The notes: generated from the letters alone by a model not told the origin. A stretch of DNA of 64,000 nt from Actinoplanes lobatus (GCF_014205215.1 NZ_JACHNC010000001.1:625001-689000); one strand, 5' to 3'. Shown: positions 18,747-27,262, counted from the first letter of the stretch. A program made the numbers and translations.

Positions 18747-18826
18747 ACCCGTTTCCGGTACGGCGTGCGCCGGCCCCAACCGCAGTCCGCCCGCTCCGCG
18801 GCGCCGGGCGATCTCGCTGCCGGGTC
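18747..18826 (+). repeat. 3'-end element directly after the glutaryl-CoA dehydrogenase gene
   Basis: It begins right after the stop codon with TTTCCGGTACGG, then CGGCG-TG-CGCCG (a 5-bp hairpin), CCCC, AACCGCA, a 17-base block GCCCGCTCCGCGGCGCC, and CGCTGCCGGGTC. Against the copy at 11434-11512 it aligns over the full length with one gap and roughly four of five bases identical by eye. The outer CGGT and ACCG can also pair around the hairpin. Confidence 0.7.
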
Positions 18827-18873
18827 CCGCCCGCGAGGCGCCGCCGGGCGGAGATCGGTGGTCCGGCCACCAG

Positions 18874-19098
18874 CTACTGGTAGCCGCGGATCTGGCAGAA
18901 CGCCTGGGTCAGGTCGCCGCCGCGGGCGTCCCAGAGCTCGCCGCCGCTGAGCTCGGCGACCTCCCGCATCTGCGCCTCGGCGGCCTCACCGAACAGGACC
19001 GGGAAGACCGGGATCGGCTCGGCGTCCCGGGGCCGCTGCCGCACGTGCCGGCGATAGTCGGCGAGGACCCGGCCGCGGTTGCTCTCGCCGTCGGTCAT
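18874..19098 (-). pseudogene. C-terminal fragment of a vWA-domain protein
   Basis: The frame MTDGESNRGRVLADYRR, VFPVLFGEAAEAQMREVAEL, ending QIRGYQ and a stop, matches the end of the substrate-binding/vWA proteins of actinobacteria. The MIDAS strand (normally DxSxS) and all upstream parts are gone. Its 5' end is fused directly to a kinase gene start, with reading frames that do not match, so it cannot be translated as one protein. Confidence 0.75.
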
Positions 19099-19256
19099 CA
19101 GCGCTCGCGCAGCTCCGGATCCAGCAGCGCGGCCGGGGTCAGCAGCTTGAGCGCGACGGTCCGGCCGGTGTGGCTGTCGACGGCCTCCCACACCTCGCCC
19201 ATTCCGCCCTTCCCCAAGAGCGTGATCTTCTGATAGCGGCCGGTCTCCTCGGGCAC
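19098..19256 (-). pseudogene. Ser/Thr protein kinase gene reduced to its first 52 codons
   Basis: From GTG 19256, with GGAG six bases before, the frame reads RYQKITLLGKGGMGEVWEA (the glycine-rich ATP loop) and TVALKLLTP (the ATP-anchoring Lys). It then stops at RER-TGA, where the sequence switches to the vWA fragment. The stop codon shares bases with the ATG of that fragment. This is a deletion scar that removed most of the kinase and most of the next gene. Confidence 0.78.
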
Positions 19257-19470
19257 ACTCCACTCCGGATCCTGAACACGACAAGGAGCGTGGACTTCGG
19301 CGTCATCGTACGACCGTGCCGCAGCAGGTCAGGGCACCGTTCACACCGCGAAAGCGTTGATATCGACCGGGATCGGGGGCTCTTCGCCCGACGTTCACCC
19401 GCCGTTCACAGGATCTTGAATCGAGGGGTGGTCCGCCCGTACCCGTGCCGTATGTTTATGATCTTGCCGC

Positions 19471-20718
19471 GTGATCCATAGAAAACTGTCCTTAGTGGCA
19501 GCAATAGGATTGATCGCGGCCTCTGCGTTCCTGGGTGCCACCCCCGCGCTCGCCGACGAGACCGAGACCGAACCGCCCGTGGTCGAGCTGGTGCTCGACG
19601 TGAGCGGATCGATGAAGGCCGCCGACGTCGAGGGCGGTGCGACCCGGATGGCCGTCGCCAAGCAGGCCTTCAACGAGGTCGTCGACTCGCTGCCGGAGAC
19701 CACCCAGCTCGGGATCCGGGTGCTGGGCGCCACCTACGCCGGCAAGAACAAGCGGCTCGGCTGTCAGGACACCCAGCAGATCGTCAAGGTCGGCACCGTC
19801 AACCCGGTCGCCGCCAAGAACGCCATCGCCACCCTGAAACCGACCGGCTTCACCCCGATCGGCCTGGCCCTGCGCGAGGCGGCGGCGGATCTGGGCGACA
19901 CCGGATCGGTACGCCGGATCGTGCTGATCACCGACGGCGAGGACACCTGCACGCCGCCCGACCCGTGCGACGTCGCCCGGGAACTGGCCGCGCAGGGCAC
20001 CGAGCTGGTCATCGACACGCTCGGCCTGGCGCCCGACGAGAAGACCCGCAAGCAGCTGGTCTGCATCTCGCAGGCGACCGGTGGCACGTACGCCGCGGCG
20101 CAGAGCGAGGACGAGCTGACCGACCGGATCAAGCAGCTGGTCGACCGGGCCGCGCTGCCGCCGCCGGTGACCCCGGCCGCGGTGACCGGCGCGAAGGACT
20201 GTGCCAAGGCGCCGCTCCTGGCGGCCGGCGTCTACACCGACCGGGAGCTGATCGGCGAGCACCGCTACTACCGGGTCGCCGTCGACTCCGGTGACGAGCT
20301 GCGCGCCTCGGTGAGCGTGGCGCTGGACCGGCCGCTGAACCGCGACTACGGCGTACTGATCAAGGCGGCCACGATGGACGGCCGTGAGCTGGTCCGCGGG
20401 GTGGACGCGAGCAGCGGCCGCGCCGACGTCATCTCGGCGGGCCTGCGCTGGTCCGGCGACGAGGAACCGGATCTCTCCGCGACCTCGGACATCTGCCTGG
20501 AGGTCAGCAACTCGTTCGCCTCGGCCACCGCGGCCGGCGCCCCCGGCATGCCGGTCGAGTTGAGCATCGGCCTGGCCCCGGCCTCCGAGGCGCCGGACGC
20601 GCCCGGCCTGGGCCGTGGCCTGCTGTTGCTGTTCGTGCTGGCGATCGCCGGACTGGTGGCCGGTGTGCTGGCCGGATGGCTGACCCGCTGGTGGGTCGCC
20701 AAGTGGGGAGTGAACTGA
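19471..20718 (+). CDS. Secreted, membrane-anchored vWA-domain protein
   Basis: 415 residues. Signal peptide (AAIGLIAASAFLGATPALA, cut near residue 28), then a vWA domain with complete MIDAS LVLDVSGSMK, a late Thr in PTGFTPIG and LITDGEDTC. A beta-rich domain of about 150 residues follows, with a C-terminal membrane helix (LLLLFVLAIAGLVAGVLAGWL) and a short cytoplasmic tail. Start GTG 19471. It overlaps the next gene by TGATG, so the two outer-surface proteins are made together. Confidence 0.88.
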   Translation: MIHRKLSLVAAIGLIAASAFLGATPALADETETEPPVVELVLDVSGSMKAADVEGGATRMAVAKQAFNEVVDSLPETTQLGIRVLGATYAGKNKRLGCQDTQQIVKVGTVNPVAAKNAIATLKPTGFTPIGLALREAAADLGDTGSVRRIVLITDGEDTCTPPDPCDVARELAAQGTELVIDTLGLAPDEKTRKQLVCISQATGGTYAAAQSEDELTDRIKQLVDRAALPPPVTPAAVTGAKDCAKAPLLAAGVYTDRELIGEHRYYRVAVDSGDELRASVSVALDRPLNRDYGVLIKAATMDGRELVRGVDASSGRADVISAGLRWSGDEEPDLSATSDICLEVSNSFASATAAGAPGMPVELSIGLAPASEAPDAPGLGRGLLLLFVLAIAGLVAGVLAGWLTRWWVAKWGVN

Positions 20719-21488
20719 TGCGCAGTCTGTCGGCCCTGATCGCCCTCGGTTTCATCATGTTGCCCTCCCCCGCGCTCGCCGACCCCTCGGAGGAGCCGAA
20801 GCCGGCCGCCGGGATCAACTCGGCCGGCACCTCCTTCCTGACCGCGGTGACGATCGCCGCCGGCCAGCCGGTAAAGGTCGGCGCGGTCACCGGTGACTAC
20901 CTCTACTGGTCGTTCCCCGCCGAGGCCGGGCAGCGCCCGGAGCTGGCGGTCACGGTGGACCTGTCGAAGGCCGCCGACCGTACCGGCGCCCAGTCCTGGA
21001 CCGTCGAGGTGTTCGACGGGCTGCGGCGGCGGCAGGCGTGCGTGGGCGGCGAGCAGAGCCCGGTCGCGGCGGCCTCCGACACCGAGCTCACCCTCGGCTG
21101 CCGGCTGCGGCAGGTCCGGTCCTGGGCCGAGCCGTGGGACGGTGACCCGCTTCCGGGCACCTACTACGTACGGCTCTCCAGCACCGACCTGCCGGAGAAG
21201 GACCTGGGCCTGCCGATCGACGTGGCCCTGAGCCTCGATCTTTTAAATGGTGACACCAGCGCCGACCAGGGATCGCTGGCGGCGCCGCTGGTGCCGGACA
21301 ACCGCCCGGGTGAGGTGCTGACCGCCGCCCCGTCCCCGTCGGCGACGGCCGAGGCCGAGGCCGACGGCATCTCGCTGGACTGGCTGCCGGACTTCTCGTC
21401 CCGCTGGGTGTGGACGGCCGCCGGTGGCGTGATCGCCGCGATCACCGGCCTGATCGGGTTCTCCTGGACCCGAAGGCGCCGGGCCTGA
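20718..21488 (+). CDS. Secreted, membrane-anchored partner of the vWA protein
   Basis: 256 residues. N-terminal signal peptide ending SPALADP, a beta-rich outer domain with two Cys residues (RRRQACVGG and LGCRLRQV) that may form a disulfide, a Pro/Ser/Ala linker, and a C-terminal membrane helix (WTAAGGVIAAITGLIGF) before RRRRA. No named domain is recognised. Its outer domain resembles in style the region after the vWA domain of its neighbour (GDYLYWSFPAEAG versus EHRYYRVAVDSG), so the two may share a fold. Followed by a strong terminator. Confidence 0.75.
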   Translation: MRSLSALIALGFIMLPSPALADPSEEPKPAAGINSAGTSFLTAVTIAAGQPVKVGAVTGDYLYWSFPAEAGQRPELAVTVDLSKAADRTGAQSWTVEVFDGLRRRQACVGGEQSPVAAASDTELTLGCRLRQVRSWAEPWDGDPLPGTYYVRLSSTDLPEKDLGLPIDVALSLDLLNGDTSADQGSLAAPLVPDNRPGEVLTAAPSPSATAEAEADGISLDWLPDFSSRWVWTAAGGVIAAITGLIGFSWTRRRRA

Positions 21489-21494
21489 TCCGAT

Positions 21495-21520
21495 GAAAGG
21501 GGGGCCTCGGCCCCCCTTTC
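21495..21520. terminator. Bidirectional intrinsic terminator
   Basis: A perfect 12-bp stem, GAAAGGGGGGCC and its complement GGCCCCCCTTTC, with only TC between. It lies between the convergent secreted-protein operon and the transporter gene, and has an A-run before it and a T-run after it, so it can serve both strands. Confidence 0.88.
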
Positions 21521-21523
21521 CCG

Positions 21524-22912
21524 TTACAGCTTGTCGAGCTGGGTGACGACCATCGCGACGGCGAAGAAGCCGTAGAAGCCGATCGCCACGATCATGCCGC
21601 CGAGCCGCCAGCCACGCATCCGCACCGGCGCCGGCAGGTCCCGGGTGTTCAGCTTCACCAGCAGGATCGAGTAGAGCAGCGTCACCACCGAGGCCGCGCA
21701 GGTGGAGACGATCAGCAGGCCGAGCGGCTGGGTGAAGCCGGCCAGCAGGATGGCCGAGCCGAGCACGATCTCCGCCCACACCACGGTCAGGTAGATCCGC
21801 GGCTCGGTCCAGCGCGCGGAGCCGGCGAGGTAGTTGCGGCGCAGGAAGTCCGACGCCACCCGGCCGATGATGTCGAGCAGGCCCATCGCGGCGGCCCACA
21901 GCGACACCGCGGCCACCGCCAGGAACAGCAGCTTGAGCCACGGGCCGACCTCGTCCGCGAAGATCTCGCCCTGGATCCGCAGGAACGACGGGTCCGACTT
22001 GAGGTCGCCCCGGCCGAACAGCGTCTCGTACGCGAGCAGGCTCATCACGCCGATGGTCACGAAGCAGACCGCCACGAACGTGACCAGATGCTCGACGTTG
22101 GCCCGCTTCCACCACACCTTCCAGCGGCCCATCGACGTCTCGTCGAGCGGGAACGTGTACCGGTCGCCGCCGCCGGCCGCCTCCTCCTGCCCGGTGATCG
22201 GGGAGATCAGCCGGGGTACGTGGGCGCCCATGCCGTACCGCTTGTCCCGGATCCAGTTGCTCAGCACCAGGTTGTGCACGCCACCGGCGCCGGCCGCGCC
22301 GATCGCACTGAGCAGCATGGTGAAGGTGATGCCGTCCGGGATCTGCCCGAACTCGGTGACCGTGGCCTTCGCGCCGTCACCCCAGGTGCTCAGTGAGATC
22401 ACGAAGACGACCACGACGGCCAGGAAGAACAGCGTCAGGGCGACCTTGACGGCCTCGACCCGCTCGACGGTCCGGTAGACCACCTTGGACAGCGACAGCA
22501 GCACGCCGATGATCACCAGGGTGGCCACCGTGATCCAGACCGGGTCGCCACCCCCGATCAGGTACGTGAAGACGGTCGAGCCGCTGGTCGCCCAGCCGGG
22601 CCAGACGTACTGGAAGGCGCCGGCCAGGCAGATGATGACGCCCCAGCCCTTCCACCAGCGGGAGAAGCCGGCGACCACGGTCTGCCCGGTGGCCAGGGTG
22701 TAGCGCTCGATCTCCATGTTGATGACGAACTGCACGGCCAGCGTGGTGAACGCCAGCCAGAGCAGGCCCAGGCCGCCGATCGCGGTCAGGTACGGCCAGA
22801 GGATGATCTCGCCGGCCGCCAAGCCGATGCCGACGGCGACGACGCCGGGGCCGATCATCCGGCGTAGCGAGAGGGGTTCGGGGAGTTCACGAGTGGTGGT
22901 CTCGGTCAGCAT
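21524..22912 (-). CDS. Atypical Nramp-related membrane transporter
   Basis: 462 residues, about 11 membrane helices. The fold and order match the Nramp family: TM1 begins GPGVVAVGIGLAAGE and TM6 contains AAGAGGVHNLVLSNW. Canonical Nramp metal-binding residues are not conserved: TM1 lacks the Asp-Pro-Gly-Asn motif and TM6 has Gly-Val-His where Met-Pro-His is expected. The substrate may therefore not be a plain divalent metal. It overlaps the preceding AroE-type gene by seven bases (ATGCTGA), tying it to the shikimate cluster. Either it supplies metal for the dehydratase or it carries an organic acid; neither is shown. Confidence 0.78.
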   Translation of the reverse strand: MLTETTTRELPEPLSLRRMIGPGVVAVGIGLAAGEIILWPYLTAIGGLGLLWLAFTTLAVQFVINMEIERYTLATGQTVVAGFSRWWKGWGVIICLAGAFQYVWPGWATSGSTVFTYLIGGGDPVWITVATLVIIGVLLSLSKVVYRTVERVEAVKVALTLFFLAVVVVFVISLSTWGDGAKATVTEFGQIPDGITFTMLLSAIGAAGAGGVHNLVLSNWIRDKRYGMGAHVPRLISPITGQEEAAGGGDRYTFPLDETSMGRWKVWWKRANVEHLVTFVAVCFVTIGVMSLLAYETLFGRGDLKSDPSFLRIQGEIFADEVGPWLKLLFLAVAAVSLWAAAMGLLDIIGRVASDFLRRNYLAGSARWTEPRIYLTVVWAEIVLGSAILLAGFTQPLGLLIVSTCAASVVTLLYSILLVKLNTRDLPAPVRMRGWRLGGMIVAIGFYGFFAVAMVVTQLDKL

Positions 22913-23730
22913 TGCCGCTCCAGGATCTGGGAGAGGTGAAGCAACATCCGCGCGATATCGGGGGTACGCCCGGTGAACAGCTCGAACGCCGCGGCGGCCT
23001 GGTAGGCGCACATCGCCGTGCCGCCGATCGTCCGCAGACCGCGGGCACGGGCGGCACGCAGCAGCTCCGTCTCCAACGGCATGTAGACGATGTCGGCGAC
23101 CCACAGGCCACGGTGGAGCGACTCTGCGGGAAGCGGCGTTCCCGGGTGGTGGTGCATGCCGATCGGGCTGGCGTTGACCAGCCCGTCGGCGTCGGCGAGC
23201 AGCTCCGGCGTGGCCGTCGTCGCATGGCGCGCGCCGATCCGGTCGGCAAGCTCCGCGCCGCGGGCCCTGTCCGGGTCCACGATCGTCAGCCGCTCGGCGC
23301 CCAGTTCACGCAACGCATGGGCACAGGCCGCCCCGGCGCCGCCCGCGCCCAGTTGCACGACATGGCGGACGGCCACATCGGGCAGTTGGGAACGGAAGGA
23401 CTCGGCGAAGCCGTACGCGTCGGTGTTGTGCCCCTGCCGTCGGCCGTCCCGGAAGACCACGGTGTTGACCGCATTGATGTCGCGGGCCAGCGGGGACAGG
23501 TCGTCGAGGTGTTCGATCACCTGCTGCTTGAACGGGTGGGTGATGTTGAGCCCGGCGAAACCGGCGCGGTCGGCCTCGTCGAGGAGCCGTTCGAGATCCG
23601 CGGTCTTCCCGGTGTCGAACAGCGTGTAGGTGAGCCCGAGGTGGTGGTGGCGCCCCTCGGCCTCGTGCAGCGCCGGTGACAGCGACGTGCCGATTCCGGC
23701 TCCGATCAACCCACACCGGAACGCCGCCAT
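22906..23730 (-). CDS. Shikimate/quinate dehydrogenase (AroE family, catabolic type)
   Basis: 274 residues. Substrate loop GTSLSPALHEAEG, catalytic Lys in NITHPFKQQV and Asp in GHNTDAYGF are all present. The nucleotide motif is GAGGAGAACAHAL followed by IVDPDRAR; an acidic residue there favours NAD over NADP, as in catabolic enzymes such as the C. glutamicum quinate/shikimate dehydrogenase, while biosynthetic AroE has NRT. The Ser-x-Ser loop suggests shikimate rather than quinate. ATG 23730 has GGAG six bases before. First gene of a two-gene operon divergent from the TetR gene. Confidence 0.88.
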   Translation of the reverse strand: MAAFRCGLIGAGIGTSLSPALHEAEGRHHHLGLTYTLFDTGKTADLERLLDEADRAGFAGLNITHPFKQQVIEHLDDLSPLARDINAVNTVVFRDGRRQGHNTDAYGFAESFRSQLPDVAVRHVVQLGAGGAGAACAHALRELGAERLTIVDPDRARGAELADRIGARHATTATPELLADADGLVNASPIGMHHHPGTPLPAESLHRGLWVADIVYMPLETELLRAARARGLRTIGGTAMCAYQAAAAFELFTGRTPDIARMLLHLSQILERQC

Positions 23731-23744
23731 ATCGATCTCCACTT

Positions 23745-23768
23745 CTAATGTACGAACTGGTACGTTAG
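23745..23768. promoter_or_regulatory. TetR-type operator between divergent genes
   Basis: A 24-bp imperfect palindrome with arms CTAATGTAC and GTACGTTAG. It lies in the 90 bases between the dehydrogenase start (23730) and the TetR gene start, the standard place for an autoregulatory TetR operator. Probably controls both directions; the inducer would be expected to be shikimate, dehydroshikimate or protocatechuate (inference). Confidence 0.7.
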
Positions 23769-23820
23769 TTATCGGGTGTGACGGCGGCCACTGTCAAGAC
23801 TCACGGCAGACTTACTTTCC

Positions 23821-24462
23821 ATGACACAGGAGAAGGCCGTGGTGGAGAGACAGCGCGACGCGGAACGCACCCGCACCGAACTCCTCGACGTGGCCACCGA
23901 GGAGTTCGCCGAGAACGGCTACAGCGGCGCCCGGGTCGACGAGATCGCCGCCCGCACCCGCACCACGAAACGGATGATCTACTACTACTTCGGCGGCAAG
24001 GAGCAGCTCTACCTGGCGGTTCTCGAGCGGGCGTACGCCGAGATCAGAGCCGCCGAACGCACCGTCGACGTCGACCACCTGGACCCGGTCGCCGCGGTCC
24101 GCCGCCTCGCCGAGGTCACCTTCGACCACCACGAGGCACACCCGGCCTTCATCAAACTGGTCGGCGTCGAGAACGCGCAGCACGCCAAACACATGAACCA
24201 CGTGGCCCGGCTGGTCGACCTGAACAGCTCGGCCGTCGACCTGCTCCGCGGCGTCCTCGACCGGGGCCGCGCGGAAGGCGCCTTCCGCGACGACGTCGAC
24301 GCCCTCGACGTACACATGATGATCAGTTCGTTCTGCTTCTTCCGCGTCGCCAACCGCCACACCTGGGGCGCGCTCTTCGACCGGGACCTGCTCGACGAGT
24401 CCCGCCGCGGGCACTACCGCACCATGCTCGGCGACCTGGTGACCGGCTATTTGAGAAAGTGA
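23821..24462 (+). CDS. TetR-family regulator of the shikimate cluster
   Basis: 213 residues. The helix-turn-helix is complete (ATEEFAENGYSGARVDEIAA and TTKRMIYYYFGGKEQLYLAV), followed by an all-helical ligand domain. ATG 23821 has no clear ribosome site; GTG 23839, six bases after GGAG, may be the real start, giving VVERQRDAERTR. The gene ends six bases before the dehydratase gene, so the two form one transcript facing the dehydrogenase-transporter operon. Confidence 0.9.
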   Translation: MTQEKAVVERQRDAERTRTELLDVATEEFAENGYSGARVDEIAARTRTTKRMIYYYFGGKEQLYLAVLERAYAEIRAAERTVDVDHLDPVAAVRRLAEVTFDHHEAHPAFIKLVGVENAQHAKHMNHVARLVDLNSSAVDLLRGVLDRGRAEGAFRDDVDALDVHMMISSFCFFRVANRHTWGALFDRDLLDESRRGHYRTMLGDLVTGYLRK

Positions 24463-24468
24463 GATCCG

Positions 24469-26517
24469 ATGCGCCGGTCGATCGCTACGGTTTGTGTTTC
24501 CGGCACCCTTGACGACAAGCTGACGGCGGCGGCCGCGGCCGGTTTCGACGGCATCGAGCTGTTCGAGAACGACCTCGTGGTCTCCCCGTGGTCACCGGCC
24601 GGGATCCGGCGGCGCTGCGCCGACCTGGGCCTCACCATCGACCTGTACCAGCCGTTCCGCGACTTCGAAGCGGTGCCGGACGAACTGCTCAAGGCCAACC
24701 TCTCGCGGGCCGAACGCAAATTCGAGGTGATGGCCGAACTCGGGACCGACACCGTCCTGGTGTGCTCGTCGGTGTCCCCCGCCGCCGTCGACGACGACGA
24801 TCTGGCGACCGCACACCTGTCACTGCTGGCCGACCGGGCGGCGGCACACGGGATGCGGATCGCGTACGAGGCCCTGGCCTGGGGCCGTCACGTGTCCACG
24901 TGGGACCACTCGTGGCGGATAGTCCAGCAGGCTGATCATCCCGCTCTCGGGCTCTGCCTCGACTCGTTCCACGTACTGTCCCGCGAGATCCCCCCGGACG
25001 GCATCGCCGGCATCACCCCCGGCAAGATCTTCTTCCTGCAGTTGGCCGACGCCCCGCACCTGCGGATGGACGTGCTCCAGTGGAGCCGCCACCACCGCCT
25101 CTTCCCCGGCCAGGGCGCCTTCGACCTGCCCCGCTTCCTCGGCCTGGTGCTGTCCGCCGGCTACTCCGGCCCGCTGTCGCTCGAGGTCTTCAACGATGTC
25201 TTCCGCCAGTCGGATCCCGCCCGAACCGCGGTCGACGCGATGCGCTCCCTCACCCTCCTCGAAGACCGCCTCGCCACCCTCCCCGCCGCACCCCGCACCT
25301 CCCCCACCCCCGCCTCCACCGCGCCTCACGCCTCCACCGCCGCGCCCCACGCCTCCGCCACCCCGCCCCACGCCTCCGCCACCGCCGCCGCGCCCCACGC
25401 CTCCGCCTCCGCCACCGCGCCCCACGCTTCCACCGCCGCGCCCCACGCCTCCGCCACCGCGCCCCACGCCTCCGCCTCCGCGCCCCACGCCGCCCCCGCC
25501 GTTCAGCTCGCGGACCGGCCCGGCGTTCGGCGTCTTCCTCCCGCTCCGCGGCTGACCGGGCACGCCTTCACCGAATTCGCCGTCGACGGGCACTCGGGGC
25601 CCGAACTGCGGTCCGCCCTACGGGGTCTCGGCTTCGCGCACACCGGCCAGCACCGCACCAAACCGGTCGAACTCTGGGAACAGGGCGCCTGCCGGATCGT
25701 CCTGAACAGCGCGGTCACCCACCCCGGCCCCGCCGCGATCAGCGCCTTCGCCGTCACATCGGAGAATCCGCCGCTCTCCCTGGCCCGGGCCGAGGCGCTG
25801 TCCGCCCCCGCCCACCTCAACGTGCGCGAGCCCGGCGAGGCCGAACTCGCCGCGATCACCGCCCCGGACGGCACCAGCGTCCTCGTCACCCACCCCGGCG
25901 ACAACTGGCGCTCCGACTTCCTGCCCACCGGCACACCGGCCGGCCCCGGCGCCGGGCTGCTCACCGTCGACCATCTCGGCCTGACCCAGCCATTCGACCA
26001 CTTCGACGAGGCCGGGCTCTTCTACCACTCGGTGCTCGGCCTCGAACACCTTCCCACCGAGGAGTACGCAGCACCGTACGGCCTGATGCGCTCCCGCGCC
26101 GTATCCGATCCGCAGAGGACGGTCCGCGTCGCCCTGACCGTGGCCCTGCTCCGCCGCGGCGAATGGGCGCCCGCCGTCTCCGACCCTCAACACGTAGCAT
26201 TCGCGACCGCCGACCTGATCGCCACCGCCCGCGCCCTGAGCCTGCCGCCGCTGCCGGTCCCGGCCAACTACTACGCCGACCTGGCCGCCCGCTTCGGCCT
26301 CACCGACGACTTCGTGGCCACCCTCCGCGAGCACGGCATCCTGTTCGACCGCGACCCCTCCGGCGGCGAACTGCTCCACCTCTACACCCCGGTCTTCGGC
26401 GGCCGCGTCTTCTTCGAAATCACCGAACGCCGCGCCGGCTACGACCGCTTCGGCGAACCCAACGCCCCCGTACGCATGGCCGCCCAACGCCACCGCCGCC
26501 TGACCACCACCCCTTAG
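24469..26517 (+). CDS. 3-dehydroshikimate dehydratase fused to an HPPD-like dioxygenase domain
   Basis: 682 residues. N-terminal TIM barrel (about 1-270) of the QuiC1/QsuB type, converting 3-dehydroshikimate to protocatechuate. The four metal ligands fall at Glu134 (YEALAWG), Asp165 (CLDSFHV), Gln191 (LQLADAP) and Glu239 (SLEVFND), the positions I recall for characterised QuiC1. The C-terminal half is a 4-hydroxyphenylpyruvate-dioxygenase-like VOC pair with His near 500 (TVDHLGL), His near 574 (QHVAFAT) and Glu near 649 (FFEITER), the Fe-binding triad. The linker (about 274-344) is an Ala-Pro-His-Ala-Ser repeat. Known fusions do not show HPPD activity; the role of the domain here is open. Confidence 0.9.
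   Translation: MRRSIATVCVSGTLDDKLTAAAAAGFDGIELFENDLVVSPWSPAGIRRRCADLGLTIDLYQPFRDFEAVPDELLKANLSRAERKFEVMAELGTDTVLVCSSVSPAAVDDDDLATAHLSLLADRAAAHGMRIAYEALAWGRHVSTWDHSWRIVQQADHPALGLCLDSFHVLSREIPPDGIAGITPGKIFFLQLADAPHLRMDVLQWSRHHRLFPGQGAFDLPRFLGLVLSAGYSGPLSLEVFNDVFRQSDPARTAVDAMRSLTLLEDRLATLPAAPRTSPTPASTAPHASTAAPHASATPPHASATAAAPHASASATAPHASTAAPHASATAPHASASAPHAAPAVQLADRPGVRRLPPAPRLTGHAFTEFAVDGHSGPELRSALRGLGFAHTGQHRTKPVELWEQGACRIVLNSAVTHPGPAAISAFAVTSENPPLSLARAEALSAPAHLNVREPGEAELAAITAPDGTSVLVTHPGDNWRSDFLPTGTPAGPGAGLLTVDHLGLTQPFDHFDEAGLFYHSVLGLEHLPTEEYAAPYGLMRSRAVSDPQRTVRVALTVALLRRGEWAPAVSDPQHVAFATADLIATARALSLPPLPVPANYYADLAARFGLTDDFVATLREHGILFDRDPSGGELLHLYTPVFGGRVFFEITERRAGYDRFGEPNAPVRMAAQRHRRLTTTP
25290..25500 (+). 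repeat. Coding tandem repeat in the dehydratase linker
   Basis: About ten imperfect units built on GCGCCCCACGCCTCCGCC encode Ala-Pro-His-Ala-Ser-Ala/Thr. The units vary in length by whole codons, so the frame is kept. It separates the dehydratase and dioxygenase-like halves and probably varies in length between strains. Confidence 0.85.
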
Positions 26518-26800
26518 CCCTCCCACCCACCACCCGAACCGCCCACCCCAAACCGCCCACCCCGCACCGCACCACCGCGCACCGCCTTCCCACCCACCGC
26601 ACCACCACGCACCGTGCACCGCGCGCCACCGCGCCACCGCGCCACCGCGCACCGCGCGCCACCGCGCCGCCGCGCACCGTGCACCGCGCGCCACCGCACC
26701 ACCGCGCACCGCCTTCCCACCCACCGCACCACCACGCACCGTGCACCGCGCGCCACCGCGCCACCGCGCCACCGCGCAAGGCCTGGCGCCTCGGCAGCCA
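26518..26800. repeat. Low-complexity CACCGC-rich tract with a 127-bp duplication
   Basis: The region after the dehydratase stop is made of CACCGCGCGCCACCGCGCC-type units. A block beginning ACCGCCTTCCCACCCACC at 26581 recurs at 26708, an offset of 127 bases. Open frames cross it on both strands but are composition artefacts. Confidence 0.75.
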
Positions 26801-26802
26801 GC

Positions 26803-26850
26803 GATCTTGGACGTTCTCCCACCGGATTCGGCGGCAAAACGTCCAAGATC
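26803..26850. repeat. 48-bp palindrome, cluster copy 1
   Basis: Arms GATCTTGGACGTT and AAACGTCCAAGATC with ACC/GGC pairing inside. First of five copies; followed by CCGCTACCCGGGCGCGACCC, which also follows copy 3. Confidence 0.85.
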
Positions 26851-26939
26851 CCGCTACCCGGGCGCGACCCCATCGCCCGCATCCGCCACCCACCCCGGAA
26901 GCCGTCCCACCGCAGCCGGACCGCCCACCCGCAGCCGAC

Positions 26940-26987
26940 GATCTTGGACGATTTCCTACCGGATTCGGTGGCAAGACGTCCAAGATT
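26940..26987. repeat. 48-bp palindrome, cluster copy 2
   Basis: Arms GATCTTGGACG and CGTCCAAGATT, interior CTACCGGATTCGGTGG. The last base of the right arm has changed from C to T. Confidence 0.85.
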
Positions 26988-27126
26988 CCGCCACCCTTGC
27001 GCCCCACCATCCGCAGCCGCCGCCACCCACCCACTCAGGGCGCCACCCAACCGCGGCCGGAACCACCGGGCCGGAGCCACCGCAGCCGCGACTCCCGCCC
27101 ACTGCCAGGCGCCGCCCACAGCCGGC

Positions 27127-27174
27127 GACCTTGGACGTCTTGCCACCAAATCCGGTGGCAAGACGTCCAAGATC
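27127..27174. repeat. 48-bp palindrome, cluster copy 3
   Basis: Arms GACCTTGGACGTCTTGCCACC and GGTGGCAAGACGTCCAAGATC pair over almost the full arm; the interior is AAATCC. Confidence 0.85.
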
Positions 27175-27262
27175 CCGCTACCCGGGCGCGACCCCATCGC
27201 CCGCATCCGCCGCCCCCGCCGGGCGCCGCCCGCCGCAGCCGGACCGCCCACCCGCAGCCGAC

